In this document: positions 1-7,582 of the stretch, piece by piece
Position numbering within the stretch: the first letter of the stretch is position 1
Layout: every line of letters begins with the position of its first letter
DNA from: Mageeibacillus sp. UBA3708
GTDB lineage: Bacteria > Bacillota > Clostridia > Saccharofermentanales > Saccharofermentanaceae
Assembly (NCBI GenBank): GCA_002371375.1
Contig: DFIB01000180.1
Coordinates: 1 to 11,276 of the forward strand
Direction: 5' to 3'
Length of the DNA: 11,276 nucleotides
The notes under the pieces: model-generated
The model's database searches: none
What the model saw: only the letters and a program-made list of their open reading frames with translations
Told to the model about the DNA's origin: nothing
Program-made: the position numbers and the translations under genes

Positions 1-1
1 C

Positions 2-1633
2 TTCTACAGCATCTATAAGAAGATGAAGCAGAAGGGCAAGACAATCGATGAGATATACGACATGTTCGCGTGCAGAATCATAGTTGAAGAGGTAACGGAT
101 TGCTACACGGTATTGGGGATCGTGCACGAGATGTATACGCATATTCCCGGACGGTTCAAAGACTATATTGCTATGCCAAAGGAGAATAAATACCAGTCCA
201 TACACACGACTGTTATCGGACCCAACGGCACTCCTTTTGAAGTGCAGATCAGAACATATGCGATGCACAAGATCGCAGAGTATGGTATAGCAGCTCATTG
301 GCACTATAAGGAATCAGGCGATTCCCATGAGTTCCAGGCTGACAGGTATGATGAGAAGATATCAGAGGTAAGGCAGATTCTTGATTCACAGAATGAACTG
401 TCAGATCCGACTGCGTTTATAGAGTATCTCAAAACAAACATCGCTCCGGAAGAAGTGTTCGTATATACACCCAAAGGCGATGTCATAAGGCTTCCGATCG
501 GTTCGTGCCCGATTGATTTTGCGTACCATATTCACAGCGGTGTCGGTAATCATATGCACGGTGCCAAAGTCAACGGCAGAATAGTTCCGCTGTCATATAA
601 GCTCAAGAACGCCGATCAGGTGGAGATCCTGACAAGCCAGAAGATCAAAGGTCCGTCCAGAGACTGGATTAGCATTGCCAGAACTACAACGGCCAAGAAT
701 AAGATCAATGCTTATTTCAAAAAGGAAGCACGTGCAGAGAATGTTGCAGTGGGTAAGGAGAGGCTTGAACGCGAGATCGAACGTAACGGATTTAAGCCTG
801 AGGACCTTATCGTGGACAAGGCGTTGGAGCCTATTTTGACGCGCAATACTTTCGCCGGGGTGGAAGATCTGTATGCTTCGATCGGCTACGGCGGAACGAG
901 CGTCATCAAGGTGTTCGGTAAGCTCAGAGACAGCTATCTCAAGTCATTGCCACCCGAAGACAGGCAGAAGCTGGGATACAGGGTAACGACTGACGGACAG
1001 GTGGTATACAGGCCCGAAGAGATACCGATCGAACTCGGCAAGTTCGATCAGAGTGCTACTCCTGTCAAAAAGCAGACCACAAAGACAGAGGCTATCGGTG
1101 CGAAGATCCCCGAAGTTGATTCATCCAAGATCAGGATCCCCCGTAATTATAAATCTGCCGATTCGATGGTTATAGTGGACGGGTTGGAGAACGTTGCTAC
1201 GCACTATTCAAAGTGCTGTCATCCCGTGTACGGCGATGAGATAATGGGATATGTAACGCAGAACAAAGGCGTCGGTATTCATAAGGCAACCTGCCAGAAT
1301 ATGCTCAATGTTATAAAGTATAAGGACAGATCACAGAAAGATCTGGAGAGATACAGAAGGATCGTCAACTGTCACTGGCTGACGAATGCACGCGATTCGG
1401 TCTTCGATATCGCGCTTGTGATTACTGCGAACGACCGTCAGGATCTCCTGTTCGATATTCTCGATAATATCAGAGAAGAGAAGGCGAGCATCGTCAAGGT
1501 TAACACCATCGTGGGTGATGACTTCATAGCACATATCCATTTCACGTTGACGATCGCGAACAAGGCGCAGTTCGACAGGATCGTCGGACGCATCAGGGGT
1601 GTCAGGGACGTTCTGTCAGTTGTAAGGAAGTAA
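2..1633 (+). CDS. rel: Bifunctional-type (p)ppGpp synthetase/hydrolase Rel (RSH), 5'-truncated by window edge
   Basis: Long RSH protein that makes, and probably also degrades, the alarmone (p)ppGpp from GTP/GDP and ATP in the cytoplasm during the stringent response. The frame is open from base 2, so the gene starts outside the window and the N-terminal HD hydrolase domain is not seen. Numbering from the ATG at base 23: the rest of the synthetase domain is at 1-97, with Asp13 in DMFACR, the RFKD motif at 44-47 (RXKD is typical of bifunctional Rel/SpoT, EXDD of synthetase-only RelA) and the catalytic Glu in EVQIRT (73). The TGS domain is at about 143-206, a helical region at about 210-310, the conserved-cysteine/zinc-finger region at about 390-430 (Cys398, Cys399, His400, Cys424), and the ACT/RRM domain at about 458-535. 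The C-terminal regulatory half is intact. The ATG at base 23 is internal and should not be taken as the start. No terminator is visible between its stop and the next gene 39 bases on, so read-through is possible. Confidence 0.95.
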   Translation, partial: FYSIYKKMKQKGKTIDEIYDMFACRIIVEEVTDCYTVLGIVHEMYTHIPGRFKDYIAMPKENKYQSIHTTVIGPNGTPFEVQIRTYAMHKIAEYGIAAHWHYKESGDSHEFQADRYDEKISEVRQILDSQNELSDPTAFIEYLKTNIAPEEVFVYTPKGDVIRLPIGSCPIDFAYHIHSGVGNHMHGAKVNGRIVPLSYKLKNADQVEILTSQKIKGPSRDWISIARTTTAKNKINAYFKKEARAENVAVGKERLEREIERNGFKPEDLIVDKALEPILTRNTFAGVEDLYASIGYGGTSVIKVFGKLRDSYLKSLPPEDRQKLGYRVTTDGQVVYRPEEIPIELGKFDQSATPVKKQTTKTEAIGAKIPEVDSSKIRIPRNYKSADSMVIVDGLENVATHYSKCCHPVYGDEIMGYVTQNKGVGIHKATCQNMLNVIKYKDRSQKDLERYRRIVNCHWLTNARDSVFDIALVITANDRQDLLFDILDNIREEKASIVKVNTIVGDDFIAHIHFTLTIANKAQFDRIVGRIRGVRDVLSVVRK

Positions 1634-1672
1634 CAAGACTTCAGTTGGCCACATTATAATAAAGAGGTAACT

Positions 1673-2920
1673 GTGTTGCTGAGATTGGTGTTTAAAGAAT
1701 TTAGTGAGAATAAGCTGAAGGCTATTGTCTTATTCTTTGTCGCAATGGCAATAACTATAACCGGTTTGTTCTGGTTTGCACAAAGAAAGATGATCTACAG
1801 TTCAGTCGATGTTTTTAGAGCATATGGATTGGAAGATAGTGTAATCGTTTTTGATGATATATTTGCGCAGGAATCAGAATTATATGCCCGACTGAACAGC
1901 ATCAAGGGGCTTGATGCTGTAGGTCAGGCTGAATTCTGTGAATACGCTGACTATCAGTACAATCTGTTATTGGACGAGACAATATATGAAGAGAATTCAA
2001 AAGGGAACAGCTTTGATCTTATTAAAATGCCAAAACTTAATTATAACCCTTATACAATGGTAGAAGGTCGTCCACCCGAGAATGATAATGAGATTATGAT
2101 ATCATCGAATATTAAGAAGATATCATCAGAGGCTATAAATGTTCAAATAGGCAGTGAGCTTCATAATATGGTCGTTGAAGACTATATCGACGGTGAGATT
2201 CGAAGAACGATAATACCGACAGTAAGGATTACCGGCATCTTTGATTTGAGTAATCCCATGCCATTATCTGCCAGTAAAACATTTCAGGCGGATGACTGGT
2301 CAACAGAGGGTACATCTGATTGGGTCAATGAGATGTATGGTTATGCGTTTTTTACAGATATAAAAGACAGTGAAGGTAATTCTTTGTCTGCCGGACATTT
2401 GAGCAATACCTATATGATAGTGCCGGCTGATGGATATGATACAGCTGATGTTGTCAAGGCTTTGTATGACCGGCTTGGCCTTACAGGGTATGATCTGTCA
2501 GGTTATACTAAGTATGCTGAATCATGTCATGCCGATGACCTTATGAGATTCAGAGCACTTACGATTTTGCTAAGCACAATAATAGTAACAATGAATATCT
2601 CGTATTGTTTTATAAACCTGTCAATCAAACGTAAAGTTATGGGGATATATTATGTGTTTGGTTTTCCATGGAAAAGAACTGTTGCGATGAATGCTTTTAT
2701 TAATTATTTTTTCATTGTATTAGGATTTTTTGCCGGGCTGATGCTTTACTTGGGTCAGGGCCAAACAATACAGCAGTTATCTGATGGTGTATATCTTTTC
2801 TCATTTTTAAATGCTTTTATTGTATGGATGATACTTACATCTGCATATTTTATAGTCGGACTGTGTTTTTATTATGCCACATTAAGTAAATCACCGATAG
2901 ATTTGTTGAGGAAAGAGTAA
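1673..2920 (+). CDS. ABC transporter permease, MacB/FtsX type (permease 1)
   Basis: Membrane subunit of an ABC exporter, 415 residues. One membrane segment near the N terminus (about 16-36) is followed by a large extracytoplasmic domain (about 38-294) and three C-terminal segments (about 295-316, 338-360, 377-401). This is the MacB/FtsX/LolC layout. Supporting motifs are EGRPPENDNEIMIS at 131-144, typical of the MacB periplasmic core domain, the cytoplasmic loop around RKVMGIYYVFGFPWKR (320-335), matching the FtsX-family coupling loop, and the ending SPIDLLRKE. The start is GTG at 1673, with GAGG (1664-1667) five bases upstream; TTG at 1676 is a less likely alternative. Its stop overlaps the next start as TAATG. 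Hand counts of single 60-base rows give about 32-37% GC, against about 48-53% in rel, mscS and the 668-residue gene. Substrate unknown; this family exports peptides, antibiotics or lipoproteins, or drives extracytoplasmic mechanical work. Confidence 0.85.
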   Translation: MLLRLVFKEFSENKLKAIVLFFVAMAITITGLFWFAQRKMIYSSVDVFRAYGLEDSVIVFDDIFAQESELYARLNSIKGLDAVGQAEFCEYADYQYNLLLDETIYEENSKGNSFDLIKMPKLNYNPYTMVEGRPPENDNEIMISSNIKKISSEAINVQIGSELHNMVVEDYIDGEIRRTIIPTVRITGIFDLSNPMPLSASKTFQADDWSTEGTSDWVNEMYGYAFFTDIKDSEGNSLSAGHLSNTYMIVPADGYDTADVVKALYDRLGLTGYDLSGYTKYAESCHADDLMRFRALTILLSTIIVTMNISYCFINLSIKRKVMGIYYVFGFPWKRTVAMNAFINYFFIVLGFFAGLMLYLGQGQTIQQLSDGVYLFSFLNAFIVWMILTSAYFIVGLCFYYATLSKSPIDLLRKE

Positions 2921-3975
2921 TGAATCCGTTTAAGTCAACAATGGCTGCAATAAGCCATAATTTTTTTATCAATGTTATGACAGTATTGCTGTTATCTATG
3001 TTGTTTTATTCCGAATTAAACCTATATCATTATTGTTATTACAGTTACACTGTCATAAAAGCAAGACAGCAGACTGATTTCTCGCGGTCAACGTACACAT
3101 TTGAATTCAAGCATCCAATGGATCTGTTAACGCTTGACAGTGCTCTCAAACAAATCCCGGCCGGACTAAGAGACTATGAGGATATTGTCGTCCTTAAAAG
3201 AATTACGACCGGCGGTGAGGCTAATACAGCACTTATCAGTTTTTACAAGGGAATGTCACCTTTGCACTCTTTTGTATCAGATCATTCATCCGAGATGATT
3301 ACGGAAAATCTTCTTGATTCACAACGGATCTTAGCTACAAATGAGTTCGGTATGTCTAGTACACTCCAACTTAACGAAGATACTTTCAGGATAATACAGA
3401 ATGTGCATGGACTGAATTCTTATGTCCCTGATCATGAATATGATACTCCTCCGGTGATCCTTTGTGGTTCTCCTGACGTTTATAATGATAATGCTTCTGA
3501 TGTAGATGTGCTGTTCATTGAATATAGAACTCCTCTTACTGATGATGAAGCAAGTATTCTTTGTGACTTTTGGGGTAACTATTCTGATATTACTGCTACT
3601 AAACCGACCCCGGGTATTGTTGATTCTCTTGATACGATCAAAGGTGTATCTTTTGAGCTTGTTGAGATTTTTTTGACAATGTTCATAGTTACAGCATGTG
3701 TTCTACCAATCATAAGATACTGTCTGTGGAAAAGGGTGTATGAGTTTACTTCATACAGGATATGCGGTGCATCCCGTTCCTTTGTGTTTCTGTGTAAGAT
3801 GTTACATGTGATTATTCTGGGCTCTTTAGCTGTTGCTATAGGAGTATTGTTATCATGGACAGACCTTCGGACAAGGGGATTCTGGGTGATGATGATCATT
3901 AGCGTGTTCATTTTTATTGCTCGCCTGTTGCTTGAGGTAATGATAGTGGAGGAAAACAAAAAATGGATATTATAA
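2920..3975 (+). CDS. ABC transporter permease, divergent FtsX-like (permease 2)
   Basis: Second membrane subunit of the same exporter, 351 residues. It repeats the layout of the preceding gene: one N-terminal membrane segment (about 14-34), an extracytoplasmic domain of about 200 residues (45-240) and three C-terminal segments (about 245-267, 290-312, 320-340). The stretch YRICGASRS (279-287) resembles the FtsX-family coupling-loop motif. The recognisable MacB-core signature of permease 1 is missing, so the family call rests mainly on topology and context. ATG at 2920 shares one base with the upstream stop (TAATG), indicating translational coupling. The 3' end overlaps the ATPase gene by 13 bases in another frame, and the ATPase RBS lies inside this gene. 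It has the same AT-rich composition as permease 1. The likely functional complex is a heterodimer of the two permeases with an ATPase dimer. Confidence 0.78.
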   Translation: MNPFKSTMAAISHNFFINVMTVLLLSMLFYSELNLYHYCYYSYTVIKARQQTDFSRSTYTFEFKHPMDLLTLDSALKQIPAGLRDYEDIVVLKRITTGGEANTALISFYKGMSPLHSFVSDHSSEMITENLLDSQRILATNEFGMSSTLQLNEDTFRIIQNVHGLNSYVPDHEYDTPPVILCGSPDVYNDNASDVDVLFIEYRTPLTDDEASILCDFWGNYSDITATKPTPGIVDSLDTIKGVSFELVEIFLTMFIVTACVLPIIRYCLWKRVYEFTSYRICGASRSFVFLCKMLHVIILGSLAVAIGVLLSWTDLRTRGFWVMMIISVFIFIARLLLEVMIVEENKKWIL

Positions 3976-4643
3976 AAGTCGAGAATGTGTCGAAGACTTA
4001 CAGTTTATCAAAGAAAATGAATTTGCCTGTCCTCAGCGATGTCAATCTGTCGGTTGAACAAGGGTCAATCGTAACAATATACGGAGTGTCGGGTTCAGGT
4101 AAAACAACACTGCTTAATCTTATAGGATGTCTTGATATACCGACATCAGGCAGAATATTCATAGAGGGGCAAGATGTATCATTGATGAATGATAAGGAGA
4201 AGTCTTGTTTTCGCAATGCAAAAATAGGCTTTGTGTTTCAGGAATTCTATCTTATCCCATACAGAACAGCATATGACAACTGTATGGTTCCGCTTTATTT
4301 TGCCCATAAAGACGCAAAACGCAAAGAAAAGAATATTGAATCTGTTTTGGATAGGCTGGGCATCGGTGATCTGAAGAACCGCAAGGTTGCTGAGATGAGT
4401 GGAGGACAGAAGCAGAGGGTTGCTATCGCAAGAGCTATAATAAACGAGAATCCAATCATCATTGCTGATGAACCGACCGGCCAGCTTGATTCTCATCAAA
4501 GAGATGAAATAGCGCTTATTTTTAAATCGCTCAGAAATGAATGTAAGACAATCATCATCTCTACACATGATGAGAGACTTGCTGTAATATCTGACAGAAT
4601 CGTTCATATCGAGGACGGAAGAATCATAGAGCAACGCGACTGA
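3963..4643 (+). CDS. ABC transporter ATP-binding protein, LolD/MacB family
   Basis: Cytoplasmic ATPase subunit powering the two upstream permeases, 226 residues, normal length for a stand-alone LolD/MacB-type nucleotide-binding domain. All motifs are present: Walker A GVSGSGKTT (41-49), Q-loop Gln93 in FVFQEFYLIP, ABC signature MSGGQKQR (145-152), Walker B IIIADE (165-170), D-loop and H-loop His202 in ISTHDE. The D-loop context is PTGQLDS where most relatives have PTGNLDS, a small deviation. ATG at 3963 is preceded by GGAGG at 3948-3952 with ten bases spacing, inside permease 2. GC of sampled rows (about 43-50%) is higher than in the permease genes, as expected for a more conserved protein. 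No two-component system or substrate peptide gene lies beside it, so a specific role such as bacteriocin immunity cannot be assigned. Confidence 0.93.
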   Translation: MDIIKVENVSKTYSLSKKMNLPVLSDVNLSVEQGSIVTIYGVSGSGKTTLLNLIGCLDIPTSGRIFIEGQDVSLMNDKEKSCFRNAKIGFVFQEFYLIPYRTAYDNCMVPLYFAHKDAKRKEKNIESVLDRLGIGDLKNRKVAEMSGGQKQRVAIARAIINENPIIIADEPTGQLDSHQRDEIALIFKSLRNECKTIIISTHDERLAVISDRIVHIEDGRIIEQRD

Positions 4644-4655
4644 ATATGTCAGTCG
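4637..4655. terminator. Small hairpin between convergent genes, possible weak bidirectional terminator
   Basis: A perfect 7-base inverted repeat, CGACTGA / TCAGTCG, with a 5-base loop, sits exactly where the ABC ATPase gene (+) and the RNase J gene (-) converge. The ATPase stop codon is part of the left arm. No T-run follows on either strand, so it does not meet the usual intrinsic terminator pattern; the call is made on position and symmetry only. Confidence 0.3.
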
Positions 4656-4664
4656 ATAGGAAGA

Positions 4665-6425
4665 TTATTTGCTGACAAATGACACGTTGAATAATATGAG
4701 AGGTCTCTTCCTTGTCTTGTTGAAGCACAGACCTCTTATCTGTTCTTTGTACGAGTTCTTGTTAACAGCTGCTTCTATGTCACCTGATTTGGGGAGGGTG
4801 GATACCACGCGCTCCGCAATCTCTTCGTGTATGCCATATTTCTCATCCTCAAAGACAAATCCTATGGAGTTAACTACAGGGTATGACAAAAGCTTGCCCC
4901 GGCGTTCGTCGATTACAAGACCGATAGAGACCACACCGTCTTCGCCAAGGTGTCTTCTGTCTGACAGGATCCTGCTGTTGATGTCTGCAGAGCCCTTGCC
5001 GTCAATGAGAACTGCCGCGGCCGGAACAGGTTCGCCTATCGTGGCGCTGTCCGGTGTCAGTTCGAGTACGTCACCGTTATTCATCACGAAAATATTCTCG
5101 CCCGGAGTTCCGAGTGATTCAGCCAGTTTCTTGTGAAGATAAAGCATTCTGTATTCGCCGTGTACCGGGATAACATAACGCGGCTTAAGAAGAGAGTGAA
5201 GAAGCTTGATCTCGTTACGGTATGCGTGTCCTGATACATGAACATCATCAAGAGAGTGGTAGATGACCGTAGCCCCCTGACGGTAAAGCTCATTGATTAC
5301 TCTGTATATCGGTTTCTCGTTGCCGGGGATGGGATCGGCAGAGATAATGACCGTATCGCCCTGCTTGATGCCGACTGCTTTGTGAGATGCATAAGCCATT
5401 CTTGACAGGGCACTCATCGGCTCTGCCTGGCTTCCTGTTGTAAGGATGACGATCTTATTGTCATCATAGTTGTCTATGTCGGATATGTCGATCAGTGTGT
5501 CACTGTTCATCTCGATATAGCCGAGGGAATTGGCGACCTTGAAGACATTGAGCATGCTTCTGCCGGACAGGCATACGTGTCTGTTATATGTCTCGGCTGC
5601 CGTAATGATCTGCTGCATCCTGTGGACGTGGCTGGAGAACGTCGCAACTATTATCCTTCCGGGCGCGTCCTTGAACAGCCTCTGGAAAGCTTCTCCAACG
5701 TGTCTCTCGGAAGGTGAGTTGCCTTCGATCTCAATATTCGTGCTCTCGCACATGAACAGAAGGACGCCTTCCTTGCCTATCTGTCCGAACCTCTGAAGGT
5801 CGATAGGCTTACCGTTGATAGGTGTGTAGTCGACCTTGAAATCTCCTGAGTGTACTACCGTTCCGACCGGAGTTTTGACAGATACTGCGTAGCTGTCCGC
5901 AATGCTGTGATTGACCCTGACGAATTCGATATCGAATGAGGAGCCCAACTTGACTCTATCGCCGTTCTTGAATGCCTGAAGATCGATCCCTTTCTGGTTA
6001 ATGCCGTTCTCGCACAGCTTGTGGCGGACTAATTCGACCGTCAGCTTGCCGCCGTAGATAGGACACTTGAATTCTGAGCAGAAGAAGGGGAGACCGCCGA
6101 TGTGATCCTCGTGACCGTGCGTCAGGACAATGCCGCGAAGCTTATTCTGATTCTCGCGGATATAAGTGAAATCCTGAATGACGCAGTCAACACCGGGCAT
6201 GCTCTCTTCCGGAAATGCCATTCCGCAGTCGATAATTATGAGGTCGTTCCCGTATTCCAATGCGGTCATGTTCTTGCCGATCTCGCAAAGGCCTCCGAGA
6301 GGAATTATCTTAAGAGGTCTGACTGCCCTGTTCTGTTTGCTCTCTGATTTCTTATTGCGCTTGTGAGGCTGCGGGGCAGTCTTATCCTCTTTGGGCGCAA
6401 TAGTAGTATGCTTAACTTTACCCAT
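4665..6425 (-). CDS. rnj: Ribonuclease J (metallo-beta-lactamase/beta-CASP RNase)
   Basis: RNase J, a zinc-dependent 5'-3' exoribonuclease and endoribonuclease central to mRNA decay and RNA maturation in Gram-positive bacteria, 586 residues. Metallo-beta-lactamase motifs: HGHEDHIGG (103-111; His103, His105, Asp107, His108), His173 in VNHSIADS and Asp195 in HSGDFK. The beta-CASP part includes ATFSSHVHRMQQI (261-273), SGHA (398-401) and PVHGEYR with His422. A C-terminal domain follows to the end. The homologous core begins near LKIIPLGGLCEIGKN (38-52), so about 37 Lys-rich, disorder-like residues form an N-terminal extension. ATG at 6425 overlaps the upstream stop by one base (TAATG). The 20 bases before it hold no Shine-Dalgarno, which fits coupled translation from the 3D-domain gene. 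A start nearer the core cannot be excluded. J1 versus J2 paralogy cannot be decided here. Confidence 0.95.
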   Translation of the reverse strand: MGKVKHTTIAPKEDKTAPQPHKRNKKSESKQNRAVRPLKIIPLGGLCEIGKNMTALEYGNDLIIIDCGMAFPEESMPGVDCVIQDFTYIRENQNKLRGIVLTHGHEDHIGGLPFFCSEFKCPIYGGKLTVELVRHKLCENGINQKGIDLQAFKNGDRVKLGSSFDIEFVRVNHSIADSYAVSVKTPVGTVVHSGDFKVDYTPINGKPIDLQRFGQIGKEGVLLFMCESTNIEIEGNSPSERHVGEAFQRLFKDAPGRIIVATFSSHVHRMQQIITAAETYNRHVCLSGRSMLNVFKVANSLGYIEMNSDTLIDISDIDNYDDNKIVILTTGSQAEPMSALSRMAYASHKAVGIKQGDTVIISADPIPGNEKPIYRVINELYRQGATVIYHSLDDVHVSGHAYRNEIKLLHSLLKPRYVIPVHGEYRMLYLHKKLAESLGTPGENIFVMNNGDVLELTPDSATIGEPVPAAAVLIDGKGSADINSRILSDRRHLGEDGVVSIGLVIDERRGKLLSYPVVNSIGFVFEDEKYGIHEEIAERVVSTLPKSGDIEAAVNKNSYKEQIRGLCFNKTRKRPLILFNVSFVSK

Positions 6426-7441
6426 TATTTGTTAACAATATAAACCTTTCTTGTCGTTCGTCCGTACGAGGGGACATCATTCATCGTATTCACGAAAATA
6501 TCGAGCTTACCGGAAGATACACCTCTGTCTTCAACCGTGTAATATCCGTCGCCGCCGAGCGGATCATTCTCGATGTAGAGCACCGTTCCGAAAGGAAAAT
6601 CATTCTTGTTTGCCGCGATCGTCCTTCCCATAGTACATGTCGTGCCCGAGGCTGTCTTCGTGCCCTGGAAGGGAATGTAGAATGTGATCTTATATTCTCC
6701 AACGAGCGTCATCTTGTCCTTGTCGGGAGCCGGCCTGTTGGTAGGCGTCGGAGCCTTGGTCGGCTTCTTTGTCGGAGTCTTTGTAGGCTTTGCCTTAGGC
6801 GTGGGAGTAGCAGGCTTTGGAGTCGGCGTAGGCGTGTTGATCTTCTTGGACTGGGTGCATGATGCTATGACATAATTGCCCTTTATCGTCTTATACCAGC
6901 CGTTGGTAGTAACACCGATAACATCGATCTGGTCACCTCTGTGTAGAAGTCTGATGCTCTCATACTGCGTTCCCGGACCTTTTCTGAGGTTAACGGTCTT
7001 AGTTGCATAAACTATCGCATTATATGTCTTCTCTCCGACGGTAGTCTCTGTGGTGCCTTGTGTAGCAGCAGTTGTTGTGGTTGCCTCAGTTGATGATGTT
7101 GTTGTTGAAGCAGAGGTGGCAGCAGTTGTAGTTGTTGCACCGGAAGATTCTGTTGTAGCAGACGTCGTTGTGATTGCTGTTGTGATTGCTGTTGTGGTTG
7201 TTGCATCCTGTGATGTCTCAATGGAGGTCGCCAGATTATCCGTAATCTGTGAACTGCTCTCGATAAGATCTGTTATTTCCTGTTCATGTTTATCCATTGC
7301 AGCGGCAGCATCAGCTTCGAGAAGAGCCGAGATGCCAATGAATGAGAGTAAGCACAGCAACACCACGGATATCACGCTGATAACCGCAGGAAGCTTCTCT
7401 TTGGTCATTCTGAGACCTTCTGTCAATCCTATAAATCTCAT
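6425..7441 (-). CDS. Membrane-anchored SH3b and 3D-domain cell-wall protein (putative muralytic enzyme)
   Basis: Predicted cell-surface protein of 338 residues that probably binds and cleaves or remodels peptidoglycan. Order: N-terminal membrane segment (about 18-38, uncleaved anchor or signal peptide), short helix-like stretch, Thr/Ala/Ser-rich low-complexity region (about 80-134), bacterial SH3 domain (about 138-195, with NLRKGPGTQYESI and GDQIDVIG), Pro/Thr/Lys-rich linker (about 202-240) and a C-terminal 3D domain (about 245-337). The 3D domain shows FPFGTVLYI, EDRG (Asp305) and KLDIF (Asp314), matching the three-aspartate barrel fold of the MltA/RlpA-like and Sps families (YabE, YocH and YuiC in Bacillus). 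Asp281 is the likely third aspartate. The start at 7441 follows GAAGGAG with four bases spacing; the in-frame ATG at residue 12 has a poorer RBS. It is the first gene of a unit with RNase J. Confidence 0.85.
   Translation of the reverse strand: MRFIGLTEGLRMTKEKLPAVISVISVVLLCLLSFIGISALLEADAAAAMDKHEQEITDLIESSSQITDNLATSIETSQDATTTTAITTAITTTSATTESSGATTTTAATSASTTTSSTEATTTTAATQGTTETTVGEKTYNAIVYATKTVNLRKGPGTQYESIRLLHRGDQIDVIGVTTNGWYKTIKGNYVIASCTQSKKINTPTPTPKPATPTPKAKPTKTPTKKPTKAPTPTNRPAPDKDKMTLVGEYKITFYIPFQGTKTASGTTCTMGRTIAANKNDFPFGTVLYIENDPLGGDGYYTVEDRGVSSGKLDIFVNTMNDVPSYGRTTRKVYIVNK
7167..7202 (-). repeat. 12-base tandem repeat (three units) in Thr-rich coding stretch
   Basis: On the + strand the unit GTTGTGATTGCT occurs twice exactly, at 7167-7178 and 7179-7190, followed by a third copy with changes (7191-7202). 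On the coding strand it encodes the repeated Thr-Thr-Ala-Ile block of the low-complexity region. The whole 7050-7210 segment is degenerate repeat DNA built from GTTGTT-like triplets, a plausible site for slippage and length variation. Confidence 0.75.
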
Positions 7442-7582
7442 ATAACTCCTTCAATATACAAGTGCACATAGTAAGACAACATAATTATACCACTTAATTA
7501 CCGCATTAACAAAATATTCACACTGTATAGTGCGGTTTGATGATAAAATTACAATATATTTGATATTTGGGAGGGTGTTAGT
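7442..7582. promoter_or_regulatory. Divergent intergenic region between the 3D-domain gene and mscS-family gene
   Basis: 141 AT-rich bases between divergent genes. It holds the - strand promoter at 7484-7512. For the + strand gene, several -10-like hexamers are present (TATAGT at 7526-7531, TAAAAT at 7544-7549, TACAAT at 7550-7555) but none has a convincing -35 at 16-18 bases, so the mscS start site is undecided. A weak dyad, CCGCA (7501-7505) with TGCGG (7531-7535), enclosing CACTGTATAGTG (7521-7532), could be an operator but is not strong evidence. The RBS for the + gene is GGGAGGG at 7569-7575, seven bases before its ATG. Confidence 0.5.
7484..7512 (-). promoter_or_regulatory. Sigma-A promoter of the 3D-domain protein/RNase J unit
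   Basis: Read on the - strand: TTGTTA (7512-7507), 17 bases, then perfect TATAAT (7489-7484) preceded by TGG, forming an extended -10. Transcription would start near 7477, giving a leader of about 35 bases that contains the GAAGGAG RBS before the ATG at 7441. It is the best promoter match in the window. Confidence 0.75.

Noticed and set aside
1655..1660. Perfect TATAAT just before permease 1 as a promoter for the ABC genes
   Set aside because: Transcription would begin inside or after the RBS at 1664-1667, only about five bases before the GTG, and no -35 is present at 1632-1637.
7050..7445. 131-codon + strand open frame rich in Val
   Set aside because: It is the mirror of the Thr-rich repeat of the - strand 3D-domain protein; the repeat DNA keeps several frames open.
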